DNA of 64,000 bases from Nageia nagi (Eukaryota > Pinophyta), in assembly GCA_050084985.1 (NCBI GenBank), contig JBITNC010000001.1, positions 41,168,001 to 41,232,000 on the forward strand, read 5' to 3'. Under the pieces are notes generated by a model. That model had not been told where the DNA came from and ran no database searches. It saw only the letters and a list, made by a program, of their open reading frames with translations. Positions 34,946 through 47,600 of this stretch are shown here, one piece after another (position 1 is the first letter of the stretch; each line of letters starts with the position of its first letter). The translations under genes were made by a program, and so were the position numbers.

Positions 34946-35800
34946 TCATAAATTTGATATATCTTCTATGTAATCTATCACAACTTTGGGTTTATCATAA
35001 GGCCAATGTAGATGGAACCATTGTAATGAACTCATTTCAAATTCTTGTTCTATCCACATTTCTTGTGCCTTTACTTCAACTATGACTTTTAAACCATTTA
35101 TTTTAATTTTCCATGCATTTGATATACAATTTTCAAAGAATTTCATGGCTATTTTTAATTGCACTTCTTTACGTAAAAAAGGAAATGTGCCATAAGTGCA
35201 AAAGGAATTTTTTTGAAGTAATTACATGTAGACATCTCTTTTATATCTATCTATGAAATTTTGACCAACATAATCAAACTAGACATGTACTTGTTTAGGA
35301 ACTTCTAACCTTTTGGTTATCATTATTTTTTCATCATGGTCATAAGATGAAGAATATATAAACCTTGATTTTGCTCATGAAAATCATTTATTGATATTTC
35401 TTTTGACTCTTTTTGATTTCCTAGGTCTGAGCATGAATGAAGGAGAAAAATCATATACTAATTTTTGATGACACAAATCTCATATAAGTTGATTCATCCA
35501 AGTCATGATTGGATGTAAGCTTTGCAGATCTTGAGATGCAATATCTAAATCCTAATCATTAAAAGTGCAATCAAGTATGAGTTTGGGTGTTGTGATAGGT
35601 TAATACAAGCATAATAAATTTATTTTCTATACTTTCTCATGATAATGATAAAAACCTTAGAAATACATGGCCCTATCTAGGTAAATTTCAAGATTTTCCA
35701 ACCATCAAATGTACCTAGATAATGCCTCAAGGCTATATCCCTCTATATGTAAATGGGTAATTGAAGAACATTTTGTGTTTCTTGGAAAGTGAATTCTATG
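34946..35800 (-). pseudogene. Unknown sense-strand ORF downstream of Tat integrase
   Basis: I do not recognise this protein. A single minus-strand frame of about 280 codons with roughly nine stops reads IEGYSLEALSRYI, WLENLEIYLDRAMYF, LDIASQDLQSLHPIMTWMN, FIDRYKRDVYM, CTYGTFPFLRKEVQLKIAM, NAWKIKINGLKVIVEV, SSLQWFHLHWPYDKPKVV, ending TGA at 34946. The last 72 codons are free of stops. It lies between integrase and the 3' LTR in sense orientation, where extra ORFs are occasionally found. No membrane segment or known motif is evident, so an envelope-like role is not supported. Alternatively it could be a captured host sequence. Confidence 0.45.
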
Positions 35801-36057
35801 AATCTAGATATGAATCTATCTTCCAAATATTTAGACTTCTCAAACCATGGTGCTTGCTTTATTCCTTTTCTTCCCAGTGGCATGTGAATACTTTTTATCC
35901 TTTTGATTGCCATCTGTTAGATTCATTTATTTTTATTAGTTTATTGTGAATCTTTTATTCTCTTTATCTAAATATTTACAACATAAACATAAAGAAAAAT
36001 AAGTAATTTTAATTATAAAAGGGACAAAGATGTGTGATATTTATTACTTTACACTCT

Positions 36058-37171
36058 TCATTACCTTCTAGGTTAGCTAAGTGATATACTCTTGAACTAA
36101 AATTTATTTTAATTATGTAAGGTACTATCCAGTTAGAGGCAAATTTCTCATGAAGTTTTCTTTCCATTCATGAAGTTTGTTGATTTTCTTTTAATACTAG
36201 GTATTGTATATCAAATTCATGAATTTTGACCTTTTTTTATCAAAAGCTCATTTAATGTGACTTTGATAGGTACGCATATGTTCTAATGTATTAATCGTAT
36301 TTTGTCTAAGAGAAACAATTGGTCTAATCTTGTTTGACGAGCTGCTTCATATATGATATAATATTGTAAAGTAATTTGCAAAGATGAGATAAGACTTCTT
36401 CTAACCCATAGACTAGAGAAAATGGGGTTACCCTAGTAGGAGTTTGAATGCTAGTGTGATAAGTCCATAAAGTATGTGGAATTCTTGCATGCCAATCCAT
36501 TCCCATAGGGGTAATATGTATTAAAAAACTAATCCGAATATGATATCCCTTTCATAAAGCTAATCTTTTATTTATTTTTGAAATTTTTTCCATTATCTAT
36601 GATAATTTGAGCAAGAATTCCAAAATGATAAATGTTGTGATGCTCTATGAATTTTTCTATCTTTGGTGTTTTTATCAAAATCATAGGAATAGCTTCAACC
36701 CATTTTGTGAAGTATTATGTAGCTATTATTATAAATTTATGATCTTCTGATAAATTAAGGGGTTATTTAACCTATTAGATCTAAGGTCCATCTTGAAAAT
36801 GACCATAATGATTACGTGGGTTGTAACGCTTATGATGGTTGATTAAACAAATTCAAATATTGTTGACATTTAATACATTTTTTAACATATTATATGCAAT
36901 CATGCTTCATAGTTATCCAATAATATCTCATACATATTAATCATTTTGTTATTGTAGGACTACTAAAATGCCCTCTGCATATTCCATCATGTACATAGGA
37001 GATTGGAATTTGTGAATCCACCCATTCTAAGCATCTAAGTAATATTCCCTCAAAACTTTTATGATATAGGACATCTCCTAGCATACAAAAATGAGAAGCT
37101 TTTAATTTGAATGATTTCTTAGCTAACTTTGTTAAATCAATAGGTAGGACTCCATCTCTTAGAAATTTCAC
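36058..37171 (-). pseudogene. Tat-like integrase
   Basis: Read on the minus strand: N-terminal part with LKASHFCMLGDVLYHKS, LLRCLEWVD and VHDGICRGHFSSP, the usual lead-in and first His of the HHCC zinc site; a core with YYFTKWVEAIPM and IIIDNGKNFKNK, which holds the second catalytic Asp; the segment WHARIPHTLWTYHTSIQT followed by VTPFSLVYGLEEVL; and a C-terminal part with KFASNWIVPYIIK and VYHLANLEGNE near 36060-36130. Several frame changes and stops. In the block usually reading G-N-G-L-A-E the Glu is not found. Confidence 0.8.
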
Positions 37172-37439
37172 AATTTGGATATGCCATAAAGTTTTATCTT
37201 CAATTTTATATTTAGAACCACATGTTCTACTTCATCCATTTCTAATAAAGATTGAGTAATTTGGATGATATTGATGTGAATGATTTTTTTATGAGGATTT
37301 TCAGGTATCAAAGATCCAATTGAAGCCATAACATCAACAAATCTATTGGTTGACCTTGGTGCTACTTCTAAATCATACTTTTCAAATGATTGTAGCATAT
37401 TATCTACTAAATTTTTGTACTTTTACTTTAAAGGTTATT

Positions 37440-37680
37440 TACATTGAAAAATCCCTTTAACCTAAATCACCAATGAATTTAACCCTTTTTAATTTTAATT
37501 TCATAGTTATTATTATGGCTAATATCAAAGCTTCATACTTAGTGTTGTTATCTGTGCATGGAAAATTAAGTTTGAAAGAGTAAAGTATGGGGACCCCTTG
37601 AGGTGTAACAAACACAACACCCATAACTCCACTTTTTTCATGTTTTTATCCATCAAAATATATTACCATATCCAAATCAT
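37440..37680 (-). pseudogene. Second, archaeal-type RNase H (aRH) domain of the Tat element
   Basis: The minus strand reads LDMVIYFDG (usual M-Y-F-D-G-S, first catalytic Asp retained), VMGVVFVTPQGVPILYSFKL, then CTDNNTKYEALILAI, where the usual block is N-N-x-A-E-Y-E-A-L; the catalytic Glu of A-E-Y is Lys here. A second RNase H after the retroviral one is characteristic of Tat-lineage elements. Confidence 0.75.
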
Positions 37681-37759
37681 CTTTAGGATCAATGGTAATT
37701 TCCATCTCATCTAATTGGAAAACATGTTTGTCTGGTAGTTCAATGATGAGTGGTTTATC

Positions 37760-38250
37760 ATCGTATAAGGGTGTTTTTGCAAGATAGTTAGCTATGACTT
37801 GACCTTTAATCGATTTTCACTTATGAATTGTAAATCAAATTTGATCAAATGCATAATCAATTTAGATGTACTTGTATTTTGATAAGTTCTATTCATCATG
37901 TATTTTAATGCATCTACTTTAACAATTACAAACGTGATATGATTTAGCATGTAATATCTTAGCTTCTTAGTTGCGAAGATCACAACTAAAAATAACTTTT
38001 CTAGGTATACATAATTTCATAACTGATTAGGGTTCGATTGAGATAGTAAATAGCTTTTTCTTTATCATTTTCATTCTTTTGAGCAAGCATAGTTCCCAAT
38101 GTTGAATCTGTAGTAGATGTGTAAAGTAGGAATGGTTCCCCTTCCTTAGGTGGGACTAAAATTAGAGGTGATAAAAGATAACATTTTATTTCATCAAATG
38201 CATTTTGTTGTTCATTACCTAGTGGAATGTAATCCTTCTTTTTAACAATT
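37760..38250 (-). pseudogene. First (retroviral) RNase H of the Tat element
   Basis: Minus-strand blocks EPFLLYTSTTDSTLGTMLAQ, KAIYYLNRTL and IFATKKLRYYMLNH, then VIVKVDALKYMMNRTY and LIMHLIKFDLQFI follow directly on RT. The order and wording match the RNase H of Ty3/gypsy elements. Stops occur around the middle. Confidence 0.75.
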
Positions 38251-38379
38251 TATTGAAAGGTTTACACTTATCAAATAATTGTAAAATAAAACATCTTACA
38301 ACTTGCAGCTTACCTTGTAAACTTTGTTATTATTTTATATTTGAAGGAGGCATATTCATTATCACTTTTATTTTATTAG

Positions 38380-39010
38380 GGTCTACTTCAATTCCTCACC
38401 TAGAGATAATAAAGCCTAATAATTTTTTTAATATAATTCTAAAAATACATTTCTTAAGATTTAATTGAATACTATGATCTGATAATCTATAAAATATTTT
38501 GATAAGTACCTTTGGATGGTCTTTTAGGGTTTTATATTTAGCTAATACCTCATCTACATAATTTTCCATGATATCTTGCATGTAATCATGAAAAAAGTAT
38601 GTCATTGCCCATTGGTAAGTAGCTTCCACATTCTTAAGGCTAAGGGCATTGCTTTATAACAAAATATTCCCCAAGGCATTGTGAATGCTATTTTATGTTG
38701 ATCTTCAAGAGCTACTTTTATTTAGTTATATCCTGAAAATCCATCCATGAAAGATAACATTTCATGTTCAATAGTAGATTCAACCAAACTATCTATGTTT
38801 GGTAGTGAAAATTCATCCTTAGGAAAAGCTTTATTTAAGTCTTTAAAATCTGTGCATATGCAAATTTTTCCATTAGAGTTTTTAACTAGTACCATATTGG
38901 AAATCTAATCAGAATAATCAATTGGATGGATGAAGTTGGCTTCTAAATTTCTTTGTAATTCTTTTTTTACCATTAATGCTACTATAGGATGCATCTTATA
39001 TATATATATA
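38380..39010 (-). pseudogene. Tat-like reverse transcriptase
   Basis: Minus-strand reading: ICICTDFKDLNKAFPKD (usual R-C-V-D-F-x-D-L-N-K-A-C-P-K-D), SFMDGFSGYN, KIAFTMPWGIFCYKAMPLAL, then after a frame change ATYQWAMTYFFHDYMQ and NYVDEVLAKY. The catalytic box is YVDE instead of YVDD, a loss of the second Asp. It ends with LNLKKCIFRI and KLLGFIISR. A single base change and frame damage make it inactive. Confidence 0.82.
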
Positions 39011-40258
39011 TTTTTTTAATCGATTTAGCATCTTCTTTAATACCTAGGTTATGCACTACCAAATTTGAATCCAATCTTGGCATATCAACATATGACCATG
39101 CAAATATTTTTTGCTATTCCTTAAGTATAGATACAAATTCTTATCTCTCATATTCAATTAGTGACTTTCATAGTTGAACAATCTTAGGATTATTTGGATC
39201 ATCTCTTAAGTCAACCTCGATGGTTTTTTTAATTAACATGTGAGACCCATATTCCAATTGATTTGGTATTGGAATCTAATTTTTATAATTTATGTTATAT
39301 TCTTTATCTTCACCTAGATTTTGCTTTTCTAAAATTGTATTTATGGTGAATTATGAGGTTTGTAATATAGTATATATATTTTAAAGTTTTGTATTATATG
39401 TTGTTTAGAGATTAGTGTAAAGTATGCAGTATCTTCATCTATCATAAAGTATGATGCAAAGCTATTTGAACTTACTAGGTTTAATGATTCAAGCTCATCA
39501 CTTCACAACCAATCAAAAGATACTTTTTCTGAAGCTTCATCAAATATTTCTTCAATCTCTACCATATTATTTGATACAACATTAGAAAATAGTCTTTATA
39601 AGGATAATGTTTCATGTTATGAATTATCTTGGTTTAGTATTTCTTTATAACTTTCGCATGGTTTTTCATATTCTAGTTTTTTTGGTTCTAGCTCAACTAT
39701 CTTACAGCTAGACTTTTTTTGTTCTTATTTTGTATCCCAATCCTGTTTTTTCAGTTGGTAATTAGCAATGGATATCAATTGTGTATCTAGGTCCTTATTC
39801 ATATCAACCTAAACCTTGCCCTTTCCATTGATATCTATCAAAATATATTTAGATGAACGATTTCACATAAGGTTATAGATATTCTAATGAATTACAAAAA
39901 ACACCTTCATGTGGTTGTAATAATAAATGAGAGGTGGTTCTATAGGACCTATATAAACAAAGAGGATTTGATTATGAATTTTTTCTAATTGGACCAATTT
40001 TTCCACTACACTAGGAGATTCTTGTAGTCTTCCTATTTTTTGAGCAAAAAGAATACTAAAAATAACATCATCAATTCCAAATTTCCCTATACCACAATCT
40101 AGAAGTTTTATTATTATTGGATATATATTTGATGAATTATATTTTGCTTGAAAATCATCACTCTTTACTAATGTATCCATGGGAGATGGAATTTTTTATG
40201 AGGAAGCCTTGCTTAATTCATCTAATTTTCATGTTCTTTCCTCCCAGATATGTTTTTC
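39011..40258 (-). other. Protease-RT linker of Tat pol
   Basis: Between protease and RT the minus strand is partly open (39884-40180, 98 codons, containing YYNHMKVFFVIH and GIGKFGIDDVIF) but shows no named domain. Linkers of this length are usual in large Tat elements. Confidence 0.5.
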
Positions 40259-40984
40259 TTATGGTGTGGATTCTATATTTTGTGGTGAATCATTATTAAT
40301 ATTTTGTTGAGTTTCAGATGATTTTTGATTGATAGCATGTTCTTCTTTTAAAGAGCTCAATGAAGAATTATTCTTACACACCCCAGCAACTGATGGTCTT
40401 TTTGGTGGTATTGGTGTTATAAAATAATGAGTAGATAGTAGAGCTATTTCTTTAGGTAAATGTGCACTATTACAATGTGAATACAGATTTTCATCTCCAA
40501 GTACATAATGCACTACACTTTTATGGATATATTTTAAACAATTATGATATGTGGAAAGGACATATTGCATATCTCTAATCCAAGGTCTCCCTAAAAGGAT
40601 GTTATATTGATTTATGTCTCCTTCAATTACTTGCAACATTGTTTGCATTGTCTTGGATCCTATAATGATAGGCAATAAAATTGATCCCATTATTGAACAT
40701 AAAGCATCATTGAATGCTTTTAGTTGCAAGGTTAGAGCACAAATATGTGAGAATGGAATATTTAGATTCTTATATGCAGTTGTTAAAATAATATTTATTG
40801 TTGAACCTTCATCAATTAGTATTCTCTTAAAAGCTTTCCCATCTTCCTTGGCTATGATATACAAAGGGGGATCTTGACCACATGTCTCATTTGATTGTTT
40901 AACTTTATGATCATAAAAAAATGATAGTAGGTTTTTGACTTGTTTTAATATTTTATACAAAAGATATGAAGCTTTTAGAATCAT
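40259..40984 (-). pseudogene. Tat-like aspartic protease (241 codons open)
   Basis: The longest undamaged frame of the Tat element. It has FKRILIDEGSTINIIL at about 40790-40830, where the active-site D-x-G is D-E-G (Ser/Thr replaced by Glu), and QYNILLGRPWI at 40578-40610, the second conserved strand with L-L-G-R-P-W-I as in Tat/Ogre elements. Upstream is PLYIIAKEDGKAFKR. Downstream is a proline- and serine-containing linker. The frame is uninterrupted to its stop at 40259, but the ATG at 40984 is internal to gag-pol. Confidence 0.8.
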
Positions 40985-41319
40985 TTATATCCAACTCAAT
41001 TATTTGTAATAATTGGTTCATTGCATCTCTATGGTTCTTAGATTGTTGTGGTAACTTGAATAAAGACATTTTCACTTGCAAATTTTTTAATTGTTTATGT
41101 AAAGCTTTTTTTACTAAGACCTTGAGAGGTTGGGGTCTAGGTATGTTGGGTTGGGAAACAACCTCATCTGGTTGATTATCTGGAATAAGATTTCATCTCT
41201 CTTGTATCATTTGAGATCTTGTAGTAATATTTACCCTTCCTATGAATGTTGAGTTGTCATAACTACAATTGTGGGTTACTTGATTTTCAAGCAGATGTAA
41301 TGAAACATTATTAGCCTAA

Positions 41320-42454
41320 TATTGAGGAAGATGATTTTGATAAATTCTTAGATTTTGGTTAGGGATAGCTAAAGGATTATCAAATTCCAATTTTCCTTTA
41401 TCAATTAGATTTTGAATTTGATGTTGTAAAGTTGCATTTATTTGTATCATGAAACTTTTGGTGATGGAAATGACAAAATTCATTTTCATTATACCATCTA
41501 TTATTTTTAGCATCAGGATGTTTAGGCCTTATCTCCAATAATGTAATTACTTGATGGTCGCAAAGTTTTTTTAGAATATCATAAAAAGATTCGAACAAAT
41601 ATGTGAATTTTCTTTTGTGGTCTAGAGTCTTTTTCCTCATTTTTTGGAGGATTTAGTTCTACCTCTTTAGTGATAGAAACTTTGTTAGCTAGAGGTAATT
41701 TACTTATTTTTTCTATTTGATTTTTGTTCTTAACATAAAGTTTCTTTTTCTTACTTTTTATCTCACCATCTTGAATTTTAACCTTTTCGATTATTATTGC
41801 TAGAGAGATAGCTTCTTTGAAGTTTTTATGTTGTTGAATTAATAAGGTACTAGCAATGGGCCTTAAACAAATTTGACTAAACATTTTGACCAAATCTTCT
41901 TGAGGTAGAGTATAAGGCATGATTTTCGATATTACCCTCCATCTTGAGATGAAATTAGTAAGTGATTCATCTTGAAATTTTTGTAATCTTGTAAGATCAA
42001 TAATGGAGGTTTTATCTTTAATATTGATCCTAAAATGTTCCAAGAAATGTTTTTCCAACTATGCATATGAACAAATGCTATATTCTATTAGGTTATTATA
42101 CTAATCCATTGCTTGTCTAGCAAGTTTCATTGGAAAGATATGTAACATTAATGCATTATTGTTGGAAATAACATAACTTGAATACTTAAACCATCTAATA
42201 TGTTCTTTGGGATTTTCCTTTTCTTTAAATGGTTCAATTTTTGGAATTTCAAATTTGAAACGAATCTCCTTTTTGGAAACACTTGGATGAATAGGTTCAT
42301 TGCAAATTGTTTCATATGATACCTTTTGTTTACTTTACAAATGTAACTATTTTTCAATCTCCATCAACCTTTTATGAAGATCATCCTTTTCTTCTGATTG
42401 ATTTTGATACATGTGATATTCACCATTTCAATGATCCACTCCCTTTCCATACCT
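41320..42454 (-). pseudogene. Tat gag, C-terminal part
   Basis: Gag continues here after the Sirevirus insertion. The capsid-type block reads TRLQKFQDESLTNFISRW, with IMPYTLPQEDLVKMF and LIQQHKNFKEAISLAIII following (41760-42010). The CHHC-type end reads ENEFCHFHHQKFHDTNKC near 41430-41480, with LIDKGKLEF after it, as in Tat elements (usual Y-C-x-x-H-x-x-x-G-H-x-T-x-x-C). Some frame changes are present. The junction to the right half is at the TSD TAAAA. Confidence 0.8.
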
Positions 42455-43420
42455 TAAAATGTTGGACTTCGAGTGACACTGAGAGGGGGGGTGAATCAGT
42501 GTATATAAAAATAATCAATTTAAGCTTCATAAATAAAGATAGATTAAAAGCCAGAGAAAATTGAGCAAGCACACCAAGTACATCACACAACACCAGATAT
42601 AACGAGGTTCACCAGATTGGCTACATCCCCGAACATGACTGCTTGGACTCCAATCCAAATCCAGTCATTAAAGAAAGCTTATAGATTCACAGCACCAACT
42701 GTGAAGGGTAGCACCAACTACCACTTTAAATATAGCAGAACCTACTGCTTGGAGCACCAACTCCAGCTATCAAGCACCCACTTGATACAATATTCAAAAA
42801 GGAGGAAGGAATACAGTTCTAGAAGACCCTCAATGGTCTAGCTCTAATGCTCATTGTCTGATCTCTACACATAGCTCCAAAGTAACACAGTTAAACAATC
42901 ACTATCCTCTCTGCATATTCATTTGCTCACTTCACATACTCCGGATACTCCCCTCTTCCATGCTCTTCCCTCTCCACTACACCCTTCTCTTCTCACCCTT
43001 CTCTCCACGCTCGTTTTTCACACCTTCTTCGATCCACTCTCCACATCTTCCACGCTATTACTTCAACTCACCACGTCTCTGCTTGCCAGTTCACCCTAAA
43101 TCTACAATCCACTCTTCACATCCATTCCTACAAAATTGTTACACGTCAAGAAAATCGTTACACATCAAGAAAACCCCTCACAAAACTGTTCCTGTCATCA
43201 CATGTTATCAAAAACAAATTGAAAAGAAATCTATATTTGTAACTGCTCCTGTACTAAGAGAGTTCACTATCTGATACTGCAACTGCTGTAACTGATGAAC
43301 GCTCCTCTTGCTCAAACAGAGTTGTTCAGACAAGTGTAGCTCTTTCTCCACTGATTCTGAAGATTTGACAATATCTGATTTTTAGTTCCGGAGTCTCTTT
43401 CTGTAGCCTAGAGATTGACT

Positions 43421-43850
43421 AGCTTATCGGATGTTTATTGTATTCACCATGATGTCATCATCTTCGGACTCCGAAAGAGAGTTCCAAGGTATCTGCGTGG
43501 CCTACTAGCTTACCAGATGTTTATTGTATTCACCATGATGTCATCATCTTCGGACTCTGAAAGAGAGTTCCAAGGTATCTGCGTGGCCTACTAGCTTACC
43601 GGATGTTTATTGTATTCACCATGATGTCATCATCTTTGAACTCCGAAAGAGAGTTCCAAGGTATCTATGTGGCCTACTAGCTTACGGATGTTTATTGTAT
43701 TCACCATGATGTCATCATCTTCGGACTCCAGAAGAGAGTTCCAAGGTATCTACGTGGCCTACTAGCTTATCGGATGTTTATTGTATTCACCATGATGTCA
43801 TCATCTTCGGACTCTGAAAGAGAGTTCCAAGGTATCTGCGTGGCCTTCCA
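43421..43850. repeat. Five 86-bp tandem units in the 3' LTR
   Basis: Units start AGCTTAYCGGATGTTTATTG at 43421, 43507, 43593, 43679 and 43764. Each contains a CACCATGATGTCATCATCTT block and an inverted pair GAACTC/GAGTTC. Confidence 0.9.
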
Positions 43851-43937
43851 AACTCTTCAACACCAACTGCTAACATCATCTTCTCTGGACTCCGGAAGTA
43901 GAGTAAAACGCTTCCCGCGATGTCTAAAATTTTATCT

Positions 43938-44217
43938 CTGGACTTTTATCTCCGAACTTTTATCTCTGAACTTTTATCTTTGGACTTTTATCTCTAGACT
44001 TTTATCTCCGAACTTTTATCTTCGGACTTTTCTCTCCAGACTTTTATCTTCAAACTTTTATCTTCGAACTTTTATCTCCAGACTTTTATCTTCGAACTTT
44101 TATCTCCGAACTTTTATCTCCGGACTTTTATCTCCGAACTTTTATCTCCGGACTTTTATCTTCGGACTTTTATCTTCAGACTTTTATCTTCGGACTTTTA
44201 TCTCTGGACTTTTTAAT
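43938..44217. repeat. 15-bp minisatellite in the 3' LTR, about 18-19 units
   Basis: Units of the form GACTTTTATCTCCGG (variants CTGA, TCGA, TCAA). Because 15 is a multiple of three, all plus-strand frames stay open and give a long spurious repeat peptide. Confidence 0.9.
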
Positions 44218-44492
44218 CACCCCTTGCTGACCTCATCATCTCTGGAACCCGATTTCATTCAAACATGTGAACATCGTTCTTCCCGTGATGTCATCTTCAT
44301 GCTTCCAGAATGCTCTACTCACTTTCTCCAGAACCTGATTTTTTTCAACACTGAGCTTTTATCATTTCATTCCGGAATGCTTAATTTACTAACCCCGACT
44401 TTTCAATTCTCCTTGCTGACCTCATCACCTTTAGAACTTGGTCTTTACCAAAACCACCTGTTGACAACAATGACAATCACACATGCTCAACA

Positions 44493-44602
44493 ATCTCCCC
44501 CTTTGGAATTGTTGGCAACACCACTTGATCAGACACCAGCATCGGGACTTTTCTCTCCCCCTTTGTCAACAATAACAAAGGGCATTTACAGACTCCCCCT
44601 GA
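44493..44602 (-). other. Three polypurine tracts upstream of the 3' LTR
   Basis: On the minus strand, CAAAGGGGGAGAT at 44505-44493 touches the LTR. CAAAGGGGGAGAG lies at 44565-44553 and CTCAGGGGGAGTC at 44602-44590. Repeated polypurine tracts of this kind are typical of Sireviruses. Confidence 0.8.
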
Positions 44603-44645
44603 GTCCATACATGACATTCTTAGGAAATCAATAGTACAGAACTAG

Positions 44646-47600
44646 CTAATGCGTGGGAAGGACAACAACTCCTAGTTTATTTCGAAGATATTCGAAGACG
44701 TCTTTGGGCAAAGGCTTTGTAAAGATGTCTGCTACTTGCTCTGTGGTTGGAACAAAATCCAACTATACTTCTCCTTGCATCACTCTTTCTTTTAGAAAGT
44801 GATATCTGATTGCAATATGCTTTGTTCGTGAGTGAATAACAATATTTTTTGATATATTGATTGCACTTGTGTTATCACAAAGAACTGATATGGGCTCGTT
44901 AATCTGTATACCAAAATCTTTTAGCATCTACTTCATCCATAGAATCTGTGTGCAGCAAGAAGTTGCTGCTATATACTCTGCTTCTGCTGTAGATAGGGAT
45001 ACTGAGTCTTGCTTTTTACTGTGCCAGCCAACAAGATTGTTACCCAAATAAAATGCTCCTCCACTGATGCTCTTCCTATCATCCATGCATCCTGCCCAGT
45101 CTACATCTGAAAAGGCAACAGACTATACCTTTGAGATATCTGAATATTCTCTTTACTGTAGTAACATGTGTTTCTTTGGGATTTGCTTGAAATTGAGCAA
45201 CCATACATACTGCTTGAAGAATATCCAGTCTAGTAGCTATCAAATATAATAAACTTCCAATCATTGACCTGTATTCTGTTTGATCTACTGTTGGTGCTTT
45301 ATCATCCTTGCTTAATTTGTAGCCTGTCGTCATAGGGATGCTCACAGGTTTACAGTCTTCCATGGTAAACTTCTTCAACATCTCCTTAACATGCTTGGTT
45401 TGAGAAATGAACATGCCATTCTTCAACTGATTGATTTGTAAGCTGAGAAAAAATGCAAGCTCACCTATCATAGACATATCGAATTCTGTTTGCATGTTGT
45501 CAGCAAGATTTTTACATAGCTCATTCTTGCTTCCTCCAAAGATTATATCATCTACATAGACAACAACAATTAGCTAATTTTCCTTTTTTGATTTAATGTA
45601 TAAATTGCTATCCACCATTCCTTTTCTAAAGCCTTGCTGCTGAAGATATGTATCAAGTCTGGAGTACCATGCTCGAGGTGCCTATTTTAAACCATACAGA
45701 GCCTTCTTTAGTTTGCATACCAGATTAGGATTCTCTTCGAATTGGAAACCATCTGGCTGTTCAATATAGACTTCTTCCTCAATTTTGCCATTTAGAAAGG
45801 CTGATTTTACATCCATTTGATAAACTTTAAAGTCTTTATACACTGCAAAAGCTAAAAACATGTGAATAGCTTCTAATCTGGCCACAGGTGCAAAAGTTTC
45901 TTCAAAATCAATTCCTTCAACTTGAGCATATCCCTTGCAAACAAGTCTAGCTTTATTTCGAACCACTATCCCATCTTCATTCAACTTATTACGAAAAATC
46001 CACTTTGTGCCAATCACATTTTTGTTGGCTGGTCTAGGAACGAGTTCCCATGTTTCATTCTTTTCAATTTGAGTGAGTTCTTCCTCCATTGCTTTCATCC
46101 AGCTTTCATCTTGGCTAGCTTCTGAGACATTTTTAGGCTCTATATTGGATAGGAGAGAATAGGTGCGTGAAACCCCTTAGCGAGTTTGGATGCCTGTATG
46201 AAACTCATCGATGATTTGCTCTTGTGGATGATCCTTGTGCCATCTATTTGGTGGAGTTTTTGAATTTTCATCTTCTTCCGACTTATTTTCTGAAACACTA
46301 TTTGGGTTACTTGGTGAATTTGAATCTTTTGGTTTCTTTACTTGTGATTACTGTACAGGAGGCTTAGATTTGTTTTTATTCTTTTTGTCTTCTTCAATTG
46401 AATCTTGATAGGCAGGAAGATCATCATCATCATTTCTCTTGGGAAGATCTCTTTGCTCATCAACGTGAACATCAGCACTATCAACGATTGTTTTTGTCCT
46501 TTTATTGTAATACCTGTATGCTTTGCTCTTCGAGGAGTAACCAAGAAAGATACCTTCATCAGATCTATCCTCAAACTTTCCTAAATTTTCTTCTATTCTC
46601 TTGATATAGCATTTACTGCCAAAGATCTTGAAGTGCCTCACTGTAGCTCTTCTTCCAAACCATAATTCATATGGTGTTCTTTCCTCATGTGGTCGCATCA
46701 TACATCTATTTTGAATATGCATTGCTTCTTTCCAAAACCTATCAGCAACCTTGCTTTCTATCAGCATGGTTCAAGCCATTTCTTGTACTGCTCTATTTTT
46801 TCTTTCAACTACTCCATTTTGTTGTGGAGTTCTAGCTGCAGAGAATTGTCTTTTAATTCTATGTTGTATGCAAAACTCAGTAAACTCATCAGAAGTGAAC
46901 TCACCTCCTCTGTTTGAGCGAAGACATTTAATTCTCCTCTCTATCTGATTTTCTACTTGATTTTTAAATGCTTTGAACATTTCAAAAGCTTCAGATTTAT
47001 GTTTCAAAAATTGCACCCAAGTCATTCTTGAATAATCATCTATGAACAGAATAAAATACTTATCTCCATTGACACTCTGTGTTCTCATTGGTCCGCATAG
47101 GTCGGTGTGTATGATTTCCAATGGTCTACTTGTGTGATATTCTTTCACTTTGAACTTTGCCCAAGTTTGCTTTCCCCTTTGGCATGAATCACAAATATCA
47201 TTTGCTGGTGTGTTGATACTGGGCATATCTCTTACTGCTCTTTTTAAGCAAATGTTCATTAAGTTTTTAAAACAGATGTGTCCCAATCTCTTATGCCATA
47301 GCCAATTATCACTCTCCTTGCCTAGAAGACATGATCCCTCTGAAATATCTGATAAGGTGTATAAATTACCACAGGTTCTTGTACCAACTGCTACAAGTCT
47401 ACCACTATTTGCCCTTCAGATCTCACAGCCATGCTTTTTGAAAATTACATCATGTCCTTTGTCACATATTTGACTGACGCTCAACAAATTATGCTTCAGT
47501 CCCATAATAAATAATACCTCTTCAGATCTGATGTTGTCGTCATTTATTTTGACTGTCCCTTTGCTGATAATCTGTGCGCCATCATTATTTCCAAATCTTA

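Larger units (their letters stand above)
42460..44492 (-). repeat. 3' LTR of the Sirevirus-like element
   Basis: 2033 bp. In element orientation it starts TGTTGAGCATG (plus-strand end at 44492) and ends CCAACA (plus start TGTTGG at 42460). It holds two internal tandem arrays (43421-43850 and 43938-44217). Confidence 0.92.

Noticed and set aside
42617-42841. Open frame of 74 codons repeated almost identically at 49888-50112
   Set aside because: The two copies are the two LTRs of the Sirevirus-like element, not a gene pair.
43421-43850. Regular direct repeats that could suggest a CRISPR array
   Set aside because: Contiguous tandem units without unique spacers, inside an LTR of a plant retrotransposon.
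43774-44634. Plus-strand open frame of 286 codons with a repeating peptide
   Set aside because: It is produced by the 15-bp minisatellite inside the Sirevirus LTR, antisense to the element; the same happens at 51111-51865.
44493-44645. Possible envelope-like ORF of the Sirevirus between pol and 3' LTR
   Set aside because: Only about 150 bases separate the pol stop from the LTR, filled by polypurine tracts.
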